Shown: piece after piece, positions 44,374 to 53,464 of the stretch | Layout of the letters: each line of letters opens with the position of its first letter | Position numbering within the stretch: the first letter of the stretch is position 1 | Assembly: GCA_947493005.1 (NCBI GenBank) | Contig: CANLOY010000002.1 | Coordinates: 248,001 to 312,000 of the forward strand | Length of the DNA stretch: 64,000 bases | Direction of reading: 5' to 3' | From: an uncultured Roseivirga sp. | Lineage (GTDB): Bacteria; Bacteroidota; Bacteroidia; Cytophagales; Cyclobacteriaceae | Made by a program: the position numbers and the translations under genes | The notes under the pieces: generated by a model | What the model was told of the DNA's origin: nothing | What the model saw: only the letters and a program-made list of their open reading frames with translations | Database searches by the model: none

Positions 44374-44446
44374 TGACGGGAGCATCAAAGCCATTGGTTA
44401 CAAACTTTAAAAACTATTGTAACCGAATAGGTAAACAACCCCGTCA
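44374..44446. promoter_or_regulatory. Nested, exactly symmetric dyad between divergent genes
   Basis: Outer arms TGACGGG (44374-44380) and CCCGTCA (44440-44446); inner arms GGTTACAA (44396-44403) and TTGTAACC (44417-44424). Both inner-to-outer gaps are exactly 15 nt, so the whole 73-bp structure is symmetric about 44410. It ends 26 bp before the ECF sigma start. A cooperative operator or a leader structure are options; the gap sequences themselves are not complementary. Confidence 0.5.
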
Positions 44447-44472
44447 CTATTATAGAGTCATAGCCAGACTTC

Positions 44473-45015
44473 ATGAAAACAGATGCCCAGCTCGTACGGA
44501 AAATAATTAAGTCAAAATCTGAGTATGAAGTAATGTTATTGGTGAAACGACATGAAACCAGTGCCTTCAATCTAGCCCTCAGAACGCTCGGAGTGCGTGA
44601 AGAAGCCGAAGAAGCCTGTCAAGATGGATTTATTAAGAGTTTTCTCGAGCTTGAGAGACTCGAAAAACCTGAAAAATATAAATCGTGGCTATTAAGTATA
44701 GTATACCGAAAGTGTATAGACCGATTAAGGCTGAAGAAACATCACTTTGTAGATATTCAAGATGTTGCACTTGAACCAGAACTCTATGAATTACCTACCT
44801 CGTTTTCTTTTTCCTTTAACGAGGAATTATCACTGGCAATTCAGAAGCTTTCTGAAGTTGATAAAGCATTAATCACGCTTTACTATACAGAAGGATATAA
44901 TATAAAGGAAGTAGCCAAAATTACTGAACTATCGGAAAGTAATGTCAAAATACGAATGATGAGGGCTCGAAATGAGTTAAAAGTATTATTGTTAAAAGGA
45001 GAAATTAAAAGATGA
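44473..45015 (+). CDS. ECF sigma-70 factor
   Basis: 180 residues. Region 2 spans about 20-90 (KRHETSAFNLALRTLGVREEAEEACQDGF broken across residues 25-55; PEKYKSWLLSIVYRKCIDRLR) and region 4 about 125-175 (EGYNIKEVAKITELSESNVKIRMMRARNELK). The next gene overlaps by 4 bp and is a small membrane protein, the probable anti-sigma factor. It has no FecR/SusC neighbours, unlike the sigma gene at 17630, so it belongs to another regulatory circuit, perhaps envelope stress. Confidence 0.92.
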   Translation: MKTDAQLVRKIIKSKSEYEVMLLVKRHETSAFNLALRTLGVREEAEEACQDGFIKSFLELERLEKPEKYKSWLLSIVYRKCIDRLRLKKHHFVDIQDVALEPELYELPTSFSFSFNEELSLAIQKLSEVDKALITLYYTEGYNIKEVAKITELSESNVKIRMMRARNELKVLLLKGEIKR

Positions 45016-45368
45016 CGAATAAGACAGAAACTACAGACAATCTGCAAAAGGCTCTACAATCAATACCTAAGAGCATACCATCTCAGGGCTTTTCCGGTCA
45101 GGTTTTAGTCAGAATTAAAAATGAAACCAACCTGATAAAACCCACCCCCGATTACTTATCAACTATTAAGAAAGTACTAATTGGCGGCTTTGTTCTAATG
45201 CTCATTGTCTTTTCATCTATTCTCTTAATGAACTTAAAATCGGTAAGCTTTAGCATCACAGAACCTTGGAAGTCCTTTTACTACACTACGCTATTTTTTG
45301 CAATTGGAGGATTCTTGTTGGCAATTTTTAATAAATACTCTTCAACCAAAAAACTATCAAATGGATAG
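45012..45368 (+). CDS. Putative membrane anti-sigma factor
   Basis: 118 residues: cytosolic N-terminus of about 55 residues (LQKALQSIPKSIPSQGFSGQV), then two membrane helices (VLIGGFVLMLIVFSSILLM; TTLFFAIGGFLLAIF). It overlaps the ECF sigma gene by 4 bp, the usual arrangement of a sigma with its anti-sigma. There is no zinc-binding HxxxCxxC motif. Identification rests mainly on context. Confidence 0.65.
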   Translation: MTNKTETTDNLQKALQSIPKSIPSQGFSGQVLVRIKNETNLIKPTPDYLSTIKKVLIGGFVLMLIVFSSILLMNLKSVSFSITEPWKSFYYTTLFFAIGGFLLAIFNKYSSTKKLSNG

Positions 45369-45491
45369 TTAACTATAAATCAATGTGATTAATGTGGTAA
45401 GAACTTCAGATCACAAATTCTCCATTTCATTCTTTTAAGACACTACTCCTTTCATTGATAGCACAAACAGGGTTAAATTAGCCCACTATCT

Positions 45492-46127
45492 ATGGAAAAA
45501 TCAAAACTTTACAAACAACTCGCATCATCTCAAAACAGAAGAGATGAAGCCCTTAACCTTGCTTTAGCCGATGAAATTGTGAAATCCGGAAACAAGGCTC
45601 ATGTAAACCAGTTAGTAACTTATTTGACCGATAAGAAACCGCTACAAAACGACAGTATAAAGGTATTGTATGAAATAGGTAATCAACAACCATTGCTAAT
45701 AGCAGAACACCTAAACACTTTTATAAGGTTACTCCCCACCAAAAACAATCGTCTTCAATGGGGTTTAATGACCACCATCAGTTGTTTGGTAGAGACAAAT
45801 CCCGATGTTGTTTACAATGCGCTACCTGAAATTATAGATACTTCAGACAAAGGTTCAGTGATTACCAAAGATCAGGTAATCAAAGTACTTATTAAGCTTG
45901 GTAAAAACTCTATCTACAAGTCGGATGCTATTCAGTTGCTAATGGAACAGCTTGTTAAAAGTACTCCAAATCAGTTACCTATGTATGCCGAACAAGCCCA
46001 AGAAGTAATTGATGAAGCACATAAGGATGTATTTACAGAAATACTTAATTCCAGATTACCCGATTTGGAGAAAGAGTCAAAACGAAAACGTATTGAGAAA
46101 GTAATTAAGAAGTTATTGACAACTTAA
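45492..46127 (+). CDS. HEAT-like helical repeat protein
   Basis: 211 residues, all predicted helical, with HEAT/armadillo-like pairs: NQLVTYLTDKKPLQNDSIKVLYEIG, here spanning residues 40-65, then WGLMTTISCLVETNPDVVY and DQVIKVLIKLGKNS. No signal peptide or membrane helix. The end is basic (KESKRKRIEKVIKKLL). Probably a cytosolic scaffold. No closer family is recognised. It lies 123 bp after the anti-sigma gene. Confidence 0.65.
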   Translation: MEKSKLYKQLASSQNRRDEALNLALADEIVKSGNKAHVNQLVTYLTDKKPLQNDSIKVLYEIGNQQPLLIAEHLNTFIRLLPTKNNRLQWGLMTTISCLVETNPDVVYNALPEIIDTSDKGSVITKDQVIKVLIKLGKNSIYKSDAIQLLMEQLVKSTPNQLPMYAEQAQEVIDEAHKDVFTEILNSRLPDLEKESKRKRIEKVIKKLLTT

Positions 46128-46236
46128 ATGGATAATGTAATGCATACTTTACAAGTCTATTTGATCAATTTATTTTCTACTTAATTAAATGTTTGATTAT
46201 CCTTACCAAAATTCAAAGTCAGATATCCTTAAAATC

Positions 46237-47154
46237 ATGAAAAAGTCTCGCTTGCTATTACCCTTTCTTTGTTTAGTGCTTAGTTTTTCCGCCTGTGAAA
46301 ATAGTAGTCATAGTAAGAGAGTAGTCATAATAGGTCTGGACGGGCTAAGTGTTGATGGATACAATAAAGCAAAGCATCCTAACCTGGACAAGCTTTTTGA
46401 AGATGGCATATTGTCTTTAACCACTCGAAGTGTTATGCCCTCAGTAACTCTACCAAATTGGACAAGCCACCTTACTTCAGGTGGTCCGGAACAACATGGT
46501 GTAGTAAGTAATGGTTGGACAGTTGATAAACATCAATTAGATCCAATTGAACAAGATGACTCTGGTTACTACCCTTCTATTTTCAAAGTTTTGAAAGAAC
46601 AGGTTCCCAATGTAAAAACAGCATACTACTATAACTGGGGCAACCTAATCAACTCAATTAACAAGGAATACCTTGACGAGTACAGCTTCGAGGAAGATGA
46701 TGAATACAAAGGTAACTACCAAAAAGCCCTAAACTTTATTGAAGAACACAAAGCTGATCCTACACTTGTATTTCTCTACTCTGTCCATACCGACCATGCC
46801 GGACATAACCATCGTTGGATGTCTCCGGAATATATATCTTCTATTGAAGAAGTAGATATTGAAATCGGCAATTTTATAAACAAACTCAAATCTTCAGGTT
46901 TGTACAAAGACACCAACTTTTTGTTAATCACAGATCATGGCGGAAATCCGGCCAGTGGTCATGGTGGATTAAGTAAAATGGAAATGGAAGTACCCTGGGG
47001 CATTACAGGACCCGGAATAGTAAAGGGAAAACAATTATTAGAACCAAATAGCAATGCCAATACTGCTAAAGTAATTTCTGAAATTTTCGAGTGTACGGAA
47101 GTACCTCAATCTTGGATAGGAAAAGTCCCTCAATCAATCTTTGAAAAAAAGTAG
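46237..47154 (+). CDS. Alkaline-phosphatase-superfamily phosphodiesterase lipoprotein
   Basis: 305 residues from ATG 46237, which provides a lipoprotein signal with lipobox SFSAC. The nucleotide pyrophosphatase/phosphodiesterase fold is seen: metal Asp in VVIIGLDGLSVDGY, nucleophile Thr and Asn in MPSVTLPNWTSHLTSG, and metal ligands in HTDHAGHNH and ITDHGGNPASGHGG. The His/Asp set for two zinc ions is complete. It would hydrolyse phosphodiester or pyrophosphate bonds in the periplasm. Start at 46189 is rejected because it displaces the signal. Confidence 0.88.
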   Translation: MKKSRLLLPFLCLVLSFSACENSSHSKRVVIIGLDGLSVDGYNKAKHPNLDKLFEDGILSLTTRSVMPSVTLPNWTSHLTSGGPEQHGVVSNGWTVDKHQLDPIEQDDSGYYPSIFKVLKEQVPNVKTAYYYNWGNLINSINKEYLDEYSFEEDDEYKGNYQKALNFIEEHKADPTLVFLYSVHTDHAGHNHRWMSPEYISSIEEVDIEIGNFINKLKSSGLYKDTNFLLITDHGGNPASGHGGLSKMEMEVPWGITGPGIVKGKQLLEPNSNANTAKVISEIFECTEVPQSWIGKVPQSIFEKK

Positions 47155-47224
47155 TCAAGGCCCCTTTAACATCAGTTCTATAACCCTATATCCTATATTA
47201 ATAGCTTTTCGAAGCTGATGTATA

Positions 47225-47443
47225 TCATGTGCCTTCTTCGATCAAAGTAAAAATATCCTCCACCCCTACTTCTAAAGCCCTGGCAATTCGAATAGCCGTG
47301 ACAGTTGTTGGGACAAAACGCCCTGTTTCGATAGTATTAATTGTTTTCCGAGAAACACCTACTCTTATAGCCAATTCAGCCTGAGTCATGTCTTTTTTAG
47401 CACGCTCAACTTTAATCGAGTTTTTAAGTACTGTCCCTTCCAT
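47225..47443 (-). CDS. XRE-type small DNA-binding regulator
   Basis: 72 residues, nearly all a Cro/CI-type helix-turn-helix: KKDMTQAELAIRVGVSRKTINTIE and RFVPTTVTAIRIARALEV. Short proteins of this kind (YozG-like) usually sit next to a membrane protein and control it. Here the ATG directly follows the TAG stop of the membrane-protein gene at 47444, so the two are co-transcribed and possibly translationally coupled. Confidence 0.9.
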   Translation of the reverse strand: MEGTVLKNSIKVERAKKDMTQAELAIRVGVSRKTINTIETGRFVPTTVTAIRIARALEVGVEDIFTLIEEGT

Positions 47444-48592
47444 CTATGATACTTGGCTTTCAGTTTCAGAGCTCATTCCAGTCCCTTTTTTACCTAAGTA
47501 ATACTTCATTACAAGTGCAAATACCAACCCACCCAGGGCCCATGAAAATGCGCTAACGATTAAGAACTTAACATCAAAAAAGTGTGACATATAATCGCCC
47601 TCTACATCTACAAAAAATAAGGTAATGGCTTTGAAAACAACGGTCATTAACACAAACATAACGCCCGCGAATATGGCTCCCATTTTCCACCAAATCAACT
47701 TATTAAGTTCAATTGGATCACCATTATAGTTAGCAAACCTTTTCTTCTGCTTCTTTAACCATTTGGCCTTCCAGTCCTCTTTCTTCCAGAACCAAAGTGG
47801 ATAAGTTAACATAATCAATATCCATGAAAAACCATTTCTAAGGCATGGAATAGTTTCTCCACAACTTGGGCAATATAGTCCATACCAATTCTTGTTTGCC
47901 GTCTTATTTTGTATTGACCATACACTTGCATTATGCATAGTTTCACAAGAAGGACAGGGAACATAAGACCTTTGGACAAAAGCTTTAGGCGAATGCTTAT
48001 CAATAAGGATCACTTTAGGAGTTCTTTGCCCCATAATTAACTCTCCAACTGCCACTCCAGGGTTAATTATATAATGAAAGAATGAGAGTTTTCTCCAGTT
48101 CCATACCTCATATTTCTCCTCATCAACATCCATACTAAAAAGTGTGATTGCCAGTAGTTCTTCCTGCACTATATACACGCTAAGTGCAATTCCAACCCCA
48201 ACAAAAATGCTCAATTCAGCAGCCATTTGACCATCAACCGTAATAATCAATGAAAGTGGAATCAAAGCCAACTGAGTTACTAGCAATGCGAAAAACCCTG
48301 CCTGTCTGCTTTTTAGTTTAGTCTGAGCTGTCAATTCATCATTAAAAACCTCTTTCAACAACTTATCTCTCTTAACTCTTCTACTAATCATCCATAGCTG
48401 CTGAAGACTCATCAATAGAATAACTCCCCCTAAAGCTTGCAAAATCACCAATAGTAAATAAGGCGCTGATTCCAGTAAATAAACCTGAATGAGCCTGGAA
48501 GTCCCTCCCAGAATAAAACCTGACAAGCATAACCTAAGCAAAGTCAATTTCTTGTTTTCTAACCGTTCGGCTATCTCATGTATTTCTTCCAT
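47444..48592 (-). CDS. Polytopic membrane protein with zinc-ribbon insert, partner of the XRE regulator
   Basis: 382 residues from the ATG at 48592, which has an AAAGG site 8 nt upstream; a GTG at 48601 would be too close to it. About five to six hydrophobic segments are visible (LCLSGFILGGTSRLIQVYLL; LVTQLALIPLSLIITV; LSIFVGVGIALSVYIV; MGAIFAGVMFVLMTVVF; SWALGGLVFALVMKYYLG). Between them is a soluble part with two CPSC motifs (PCPSCETMHN and YCPSCGETIPC) likely to bind zinc. It is the first gene of a two-gene unit with the XRE regulator. Function unknown; signal sensing for the regulator is inferred. Confidence 0.7.
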   Translation of the reverse strand: MEEIHEIAERLENKKLTLLRLCLSGFILGGTSRLIQVYLLESAPYLLLVILQALGGVILLMSLQQLWMISRRVKRDKLLKEVFNDELTAQTKLKSRQAGFFALLVTQLALIPLSLIITVDGQMAAELSIFVGVGIALSVYIVQEELLAITLFSMDVDEEKYEVWNWRKLSFFHYIINPGVAVGELIMGQRTPKVILIDKHSPKAFVQRSYVPCPSCETMHNASVWSIQNKTANKNWYGLYCPSCGETIPCLRNGFSWILIMLTYPLWFWKKEDWKAKWLKKQKKRFANYNGDPIELNKLIWWKMGAIFAGVMFVLMTVVFKAITLFFVDVEGDYMSHFFDVKFLIVSAFSWALGGLVFALVMKYYLGKKGTGMSSETESQVS

Positions 48593-49204
48593 ATCAATCA
48601 CCTTTATGTTTCTTTTAGTTAATCATACTACTTATAATGTTACATAAAGGTTACAAACCTAATAATTTATCAATTCAAACCAATTAAAAGAAAAAATCTT
48701 ACTGAGTACTCGAATTAGATACAGGGGAAATAACGTTTAAAAGCTTTATTTCCAAGCAACTAAGCCTTTAAACAAAATAATACATAATCGATCATATCTA
48801 ACTCGAATTTCTATTCGGAATTTCACTTTACGCTCTTAAATAAAGGTATACAGAGGCACCTATCAACAAGTAAAAGAGTATGAGTTCTAGAAGAGAAATA
48901 AAATATGGTCAAAACGAATCTCTTGATTTTATCAAATCATAGAGAAATAGAAAGTTCAAAACAAAAGCATGAGATAAACTTTAATGTATAGAGTTAATAT
49001 CTCAACTTTCTCCTAGTTATCATAATTAACTGAATGTATAAAGCATTAATATTCTTCTTTCAAATATACATTTAGAACAACAAATAGCACTTTCAATGTA
49101 AAAATTCTAAATTAGGTAAAGAATCTACTATTTCCCCTAACTCTTATAGAGAGTAAGACAAATTATTAAAAATAAGACTTTAAACACCACAATAAAATCT
49201 GGCA
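48593..49204. other. AT-rich intergenic region upstream of the three-domain NTPase
   Basis: About 610 bp, visibly richer in A and T than neighbouring intergenic DNA, with no open frame worth calling and no clear promoter pair. It separates the XRE/membrane unit from the solitary gene at 49205. No inverted terminal repeats, tRNA or integrase remnant was found, so borders of a putative insertion cannot be placed. Confidence 0.5.
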
Positions 49205-52200
49205 ATGAGAAAAATACACTTTGATTGTGCACTTATCTTCGCACTGGAAGAAGAGTACAACATTATTAATGACTACCAAGAAATAAAAATAGAGAGCGGC
49301 TTAAAACATTTTAACTTCTTTGATAAAAAAGGGCTTGAAAGAAAATGCGTTGTTGATTACGTAGCTAAACCATCTGTACACAATGCATACAAATTTTGCC
49401 AAAAATTTCTAGAAACGATAAGCTATGAAAAATTCTTCGTCATTGGACTTTCAGGTCAATTGAGTGATGATATAAGACTTGGAGATATTGTGATTGCAAA
49501 CCATATAGACTTATACGACTACGAGCAAAAATTCAAGGGAGGAGACCTAAAGTTAAGTGGAGATGTTATCAAATTCGAAGGGCATTCCAATCAATTAGAG
49601 CAGTTAAACACAATTCACAAAATAAAAATTGATGAGTGGAAGAGCAACTCGCATAAGGTTTTAAATGAACTACTTGAACAACAAGAAATAAAAGAACTAG
49701 AAGACAAATGTTTCATTTGGCCAAAGGCTGATATTAATTTCAAATATGGACGAATAGCCGTTGGCAGTAGTGTTGTTGATGATTCTAGAATAAAAGATAG
49801 AATATTAGCAAAAGATCGTAAACTGCTTTGTGTAGATATGGAATCATTTGGATTTGCCGATGCGTTCAAAAAAAACAATAACCTATTTATAATTCGAGCA
49901 GTTTGTGATACAGCTGATGGACGGAAAAAGGAATTAGATAAATTTAGTAGCAAACCTGATAGTTTAAGAAAATGGGCATTGAACAATGCCTTTTACTTAT
50001 TTCAGAATATCCTATTGAGTGATATTGAGTTCACCCATGATTCAGGTAAATGTGCTTATAAGACAAGGGTCAACAAGACCATCGAGTCTTTTACTAATAC
50101 CCATGGAAGAGAGGCCTTTGAAGTCTACTCTCAATTGTATCATGAGATAACTCTAAAAATCAACAAAGACAAAACAAGTTGTTATCAATTGTTCATTGAT
50201 AACATCCAAAACAGCAAAAATAACCCTTTGGTTGTCAAAGGCTTACCAGGAAGCGGAAAAACTACTCTCTTATACTCATGCTACAAATACTTGAACAACC
50301 ATGGCATAAACTGCAATTACATAGATTTACATTTTTATAAAAAGTCACGGTCAAATTCAGTTATACAAACTTTCAAAAGCGATCTTGAAGTAATAATCAA
50401 AGATGAGGTAGCAAAGGTTCTCGTTATAGATGGAATTGATGAGTATGAACGTTTTTTTAAAAATCGAGAAGTATCAATTAGTGGGCGTTGGAAAGAAATT
50501 TCAGAGCGTTACGAGAATATAATACTAGGAATTACTAAGCAAGATTTTGAAAACGAAGAGGATGAACGAAGGCAATATTATATTAGAGAACCAAACACTC
50601 TACTAACCCTAACGAATTTCACTTTTAATGAAAAAAACAAAGATTGGTTAATTAAGAACCTACTCTGTATTAACAATGAAGATCCAGAGAGGTTTGGATT
50701 AATTAAAGCGTTTTTTGAGAAAACAAATATTAAAGAAATTGATTGGCATACGGCTAACCTGATTGTTAAGAATATTGGAAAATTTCATTATGACAATATT
50801 AACTCATTAGGGGAACTTTTTCATAGATTCGCCCATAACTTCTTCGCTGACAAGAAAATACCTGAGCAAAGAGCTACAAAGAAAGCATCTGACTTGGCTT
50901 TTTCAAAATATATCAAAGAAGAGAGATTAGATCAAACTGACTATGAATCAGAACAATGGATATTTATTCAACAAAGCAATACAGTTAAGCAATTTTTGAT
51001 CTCAGAGCATTTAATCCTCCAGTATATAAGCTTGAAAGAAGAGTTCAAAAAATCCATTGAAGACCTCAACTATGTTTATTCATTCAAAATCAATTCCTAC
51101 TTCAAGGATAATCTTAATAGAAGTAAAAAAATCCAAAAACAGGTTTTTGAATCTGTAACGTCAAAATATAAAGACCTTACTATAATTCAACGACCCAACG
51201 TCTGCTATATATTGGGAAGGCTAGAGCTATCAGTACTAAAAATTGAATCCACTAAATTCTTAAAGCGTCAACTGGAAAATGAGAGAAAAGATTTTGAAAA
51301 CAATGTTTATAAAGATGATATTTCTAAATTCCGTCAACATTTATTACTTATTAGAACAATTTCCATAAGCCTTGTCTATCAAGGCGAAAAGTCGGCTTCT
51401 GATGATTATATTAAATCACTTTTGACAAACTCTCAATGGGATGATTTGAATAGAGGGTTTCACATGGAATACTATGGGGACAAAAAATATGACCCTACAA
51501 AATTGGGCTTACATAAGGATGACTTGAACTTAGACTTCCTAAACACCTATCGTAGATTATCTCAAAGGATTCGTCAGTTCCTAAGAAACTCTGAAAGTGC
51601 AACTTACTTAATGTTTGATATTGAACTTCAGACAATAACTTCACTGGCAGTAAATCGATTTATATCTGGAAAATTAAAAAAGAATATAATCGATGATGTT
51701 TCTTCATTATTGTTTGAAATTCTGAATCATGACAACATTAGATATTGCAATAACTTTTTAAAATCGTTTATCGCCCTATCACATTACATAATTACAAAGA
51801 ATAAAACATCCATTTCGAGTATCTTGGAAGACATTTATCAAATCAAAACGATTAAAAGAAGTGGCTGGAATTTCAAAGGATATAGAGGGAATAGTTTTAT
51901 TGAGAGAGTTGTATCAAATTCTGAATCAGTAGCAGACCATACGTTCGGTGCACTAATTATTGCCGTACTTTTCCTCCCCAATGATTACTCACAGTATGGG
52001 AATGTGGTTGAGAAGAATGAGTATTCCAAAAATGACATTTTGAAAATGATACTGATACACGATTTAGCAGAAGCCTTTACAGGAGATATTATAACTTTTA
52101 ACAAAGGGGAATTAGAGGATATTGCAGAAGACGAACAAATGAGAATATTGCTTTCAATGAACATCTTAAATGGCTTTGGGGACTTTACTGAGTATCTTGA

Positions 52201-52402
52201 TCTATGGGAGGACTTTGAAACTAAGAGAACAATTAATGGAAGAGTTGCAAACGATATAGACAAAATAGAGAATTACTTTCAACTTCAACTTTATAAAAAG
52301 GATTCCGAAAATGTATTATCCGACTTTGAAGATTGGGCATCTGCGCTTAAGAGAAGTATAAAATCTCCGTTAGGGCAGGATATACTAAATAGGCTTTCCT
52401 AG
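49205..52402 (+). CDS. PNP-NACHT/STAND-HD protein, candidate immune sensor
   Basis: 1065 residues in three parts. Residues 1 to about 275 are a nucleoside phosphorylase (MTAN/PNP-like) domain: GLSGQLSDDIRLGDIVI from 81, VDMES at 210-214 and CDTAD with Asp235 at the usual catalytic position. Residues about 320-500 are a NACHT-like P-loop ATPase: Walker A GLPGSGKTT at 346-354 and VLVIDGIDEYERF with Asp409 and Glu413, the DGxDE form typical of NACHT/STAND. Residues about 500-870 are helical and unrecognised. Residues about 880-1065 are an HD_3 (YfbR/HDDC2-like) nucleotidase: RSGW from 885, ESVADHTFGA with His912, HDLAEAFTGDI with His952/Asp953, and Asp1017. All motifs are intact. No signal or membrane helix. 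The gene stands alone and is AT-rich. PNP domains on STAND ATPases are known from fungal NLRs and bacterial conflict proteins; an HD nucleotidase at the other end is not familiar. Defence function is inferred. Confidence 0.85.
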   Translation: MRKIHFDCALIFALEEEYNIINDYQEIKIESGLKHFNFFDKKGLERKCVVDYVAKPSVHNAYKFCQKFLETISYEKFFVIGLSGQLSDDIRLGDIVIANHIDLYDYEQKFKGGDLKLSGDVIKFEGHSNQLEQLNTIHKIKIDEWKSNSHKVLNELLEQQEIKELEDKCFIWPKADINFKYGRIAVGSSVVDDSRIKDRILAKDRKLLCVDMESFGFADAFKKNNNLFIIRAVCDTADGRKKELDKFSSKPDSLRKWALNNAFYLFQNILLSDIEFTHDSGKCAYKTRVNKTIESFTNTHGREAFEVYSQLYHEITLKINKDKTSCYQLFIDNIQNSKNNPLVVKGLPGSGKTTLLYSCYKYLNNHGINCNYIDLHFYKKSRSNSVIQTFKSDLEVIIKDEVAKVLVIDGIDEYERFFKNREVSISGRWKEISERYENIILGITKQDFENEEDERRQYYIREPNTLLTLTNFTFNEKNKDWLIKNLLCINNEDPERFGLIKAFFEKTNIKEIDWHTANLIVKNIGKFHYDNINSLGELFHRFAHNFFADKKIPEQRATKKASDLAFSKYIKEERLDQTDYESEQWIFIQQSNTVKQFLISEHLILQYISLKEEFKKSIEDLNYVYSFKINSYFKDNLNRSKKIQKQVFESVTSKYKDLTIIQRPNVCYILGRLELSVLKIESTKFLKRQLENERKDFENNVYKDDISKFRQHLLLIRTISISLVYQGEKSASDDYIKSLLTNSQWDDLNRGFHMEYYGDKKYDPTKLGLHKDDLNLDFLNTYRRLSQRIRQFLRNSESATYLMFDIELQTITSLAVNRFISGKLKKNIIDDVSSLLFEILNHDNIRYCNNFLKSFIALSHYIITKNKTSISSILEDIYQIKTIKRSGWNFKGYRGNSFIERVVSNSESVADHTFGALIIAVLFLPNDYSQYGNVVEKNEYSKNDILKMILIHDLAEAFTGDIITFNKGELEDIAEDEQMRILLSMNILNGFGDFTEYLDLWEDFETKRTINGRVANDIDKIENYFQLQLYKKDSENVLSDFEDWASALKRSIKSPLGQDILNRLS

Positions 52403-52516
52403 TTTGTCCTATCAAAGCATCTTGTTAATATTCAATATACTTCTTAGTATAAAATAAAAAATAGCAATATTCTCTAAATATTGTAGAAGTATGTTGATAT
52501 TCCTAAACGTCTAGCT

Positions 52517-53347
52517 ATGAACGTTAAACCAATCAATATCTATACAGTAGATTCATTTACTAATGAGTTATTCAAAGGCAATCCGGCAGGTGTTTGTCTT
52601 CTAAAAAAGCCGTTAACCGAAAAGCATATGCTGTCAATAGCCAAAGAGTTAGGGTTTTCGGAAACAGCATTTATCTTTCCATTAAATGGCACCCACAAGT
52701 ACAGCATTCGCTATTTCTCACCTAAAATGGAAATTCCACTTTGCGGCCATGCTACACTAGCTTCATCAAAAGTACTTTTTCACAAACACCAGGATGTAAC
52801 CAAAATACACTTTGTTACCATTGAAAACCTTGACCTTTTCATTCTTAGAAAAGATAATTTGATAGAAATGGAATTCCCTGTTTATGAAACAGAGCCTGCC
52901 AGCGCTTCCACCGAGTTGCTATCATCATTGGGTATAAAGCGCATTGTTAACTGCGAATACAATCAGGAAACCAATATCCTGTTGCTTGAAATTGATGACT
53001 GCTATCTATTGCGAAATCTGCAACCTGATTTTCAGGCACTCCTTCACACGCATGACTCCATAAACGGAGTACTGGTAACAGCACTTTCAAACGAAACTGT
53101 TTATGATTTTGAATCAAGATATTTCTGGCCATGGAGTGGAACTAATGAAGATCCAGTGACAGGAGGCACTCACACTTTTCTAACCAAGTATTGGAGCCAG
53201 CGCCTTAATAAAAAGAAAATGCAGTCATTTCAATGCTCTGAACGAACTGGTTTCATGGAAGTCGAATTAATCTCGAACGATAAACTTGCCATAAGAGGTA
53301 CTGCAAAAATAGCCTTAGAAGGTAATTTTATACTCGATCTAAATTGA
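52517..53347 (+). CDS. PhzF-family isomerase/epimerase
   Basis: 276 residues of the PhzF (diaminopimelate epimerase-like) fold. The start IYTVDSFTNELFKGNPAGVC, the catalytic Glu region LGFSETAFIF, RYFSPKMEIPLCGHATLASSK and NEDPVTGGTHTFL are family hallmarks. PhzF relatives isomerise aromatic or amino-acid-derived metabolites; no phenazine genes are nearby, so it is an orphan member. It lies 114 bp after the three-domain NTPase and seems to belong to the normal background, not to that system. Confidence 0.92.
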   Translation: MNVKPINIYTVDSFTNELFKGNPAGVCLLKKPLTEKHMLSIAKELGFSETAFIFPLNGTHKYSIRYFSPKMEIPLCGHATLASSKVLFHKHQDVTKIHFVTIENLDLFILRKDNLIEMEFPVYETEPASASTELLSSLGIKRIVNCEYNQETNILLLEIDDCYLLRNLQPDFQALLHTHDSINGVLVTALSNETVYDFESRYFWPWSGTNEDPVTGGTHTFLTKYWSQRLNKKKMQSFQCSERTGFMEVELISNDKLAIRGTAKIALEGNFILDLN

Positions 53348-53464
53348 CGTTTACCCCCCTTTTGTCTTGTATTTGCTTTGCTTATACAATTCCTATAACT
53401 ACTTTGTTATTTGTTAATTGACTCAAAAGTATTGAGCAAGTAATTAAAAGGCCTTAACCGCATT

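Noticed and set aside
48593-49204. Attachment site or terminal inverted repeat marking an insertion border
   Set aside because: No tRNA end, no integrase and no matching repeats on the two sides of the 49205-52402 gene were found by eye.
52517-53347. PhzF gene as a partner of the three-domain NTPase
   Set aside because: PhzF proteins are common metabolic isomerases, the gap is 114 bp, and base composition differs from the NTPase gene; no link is supported.
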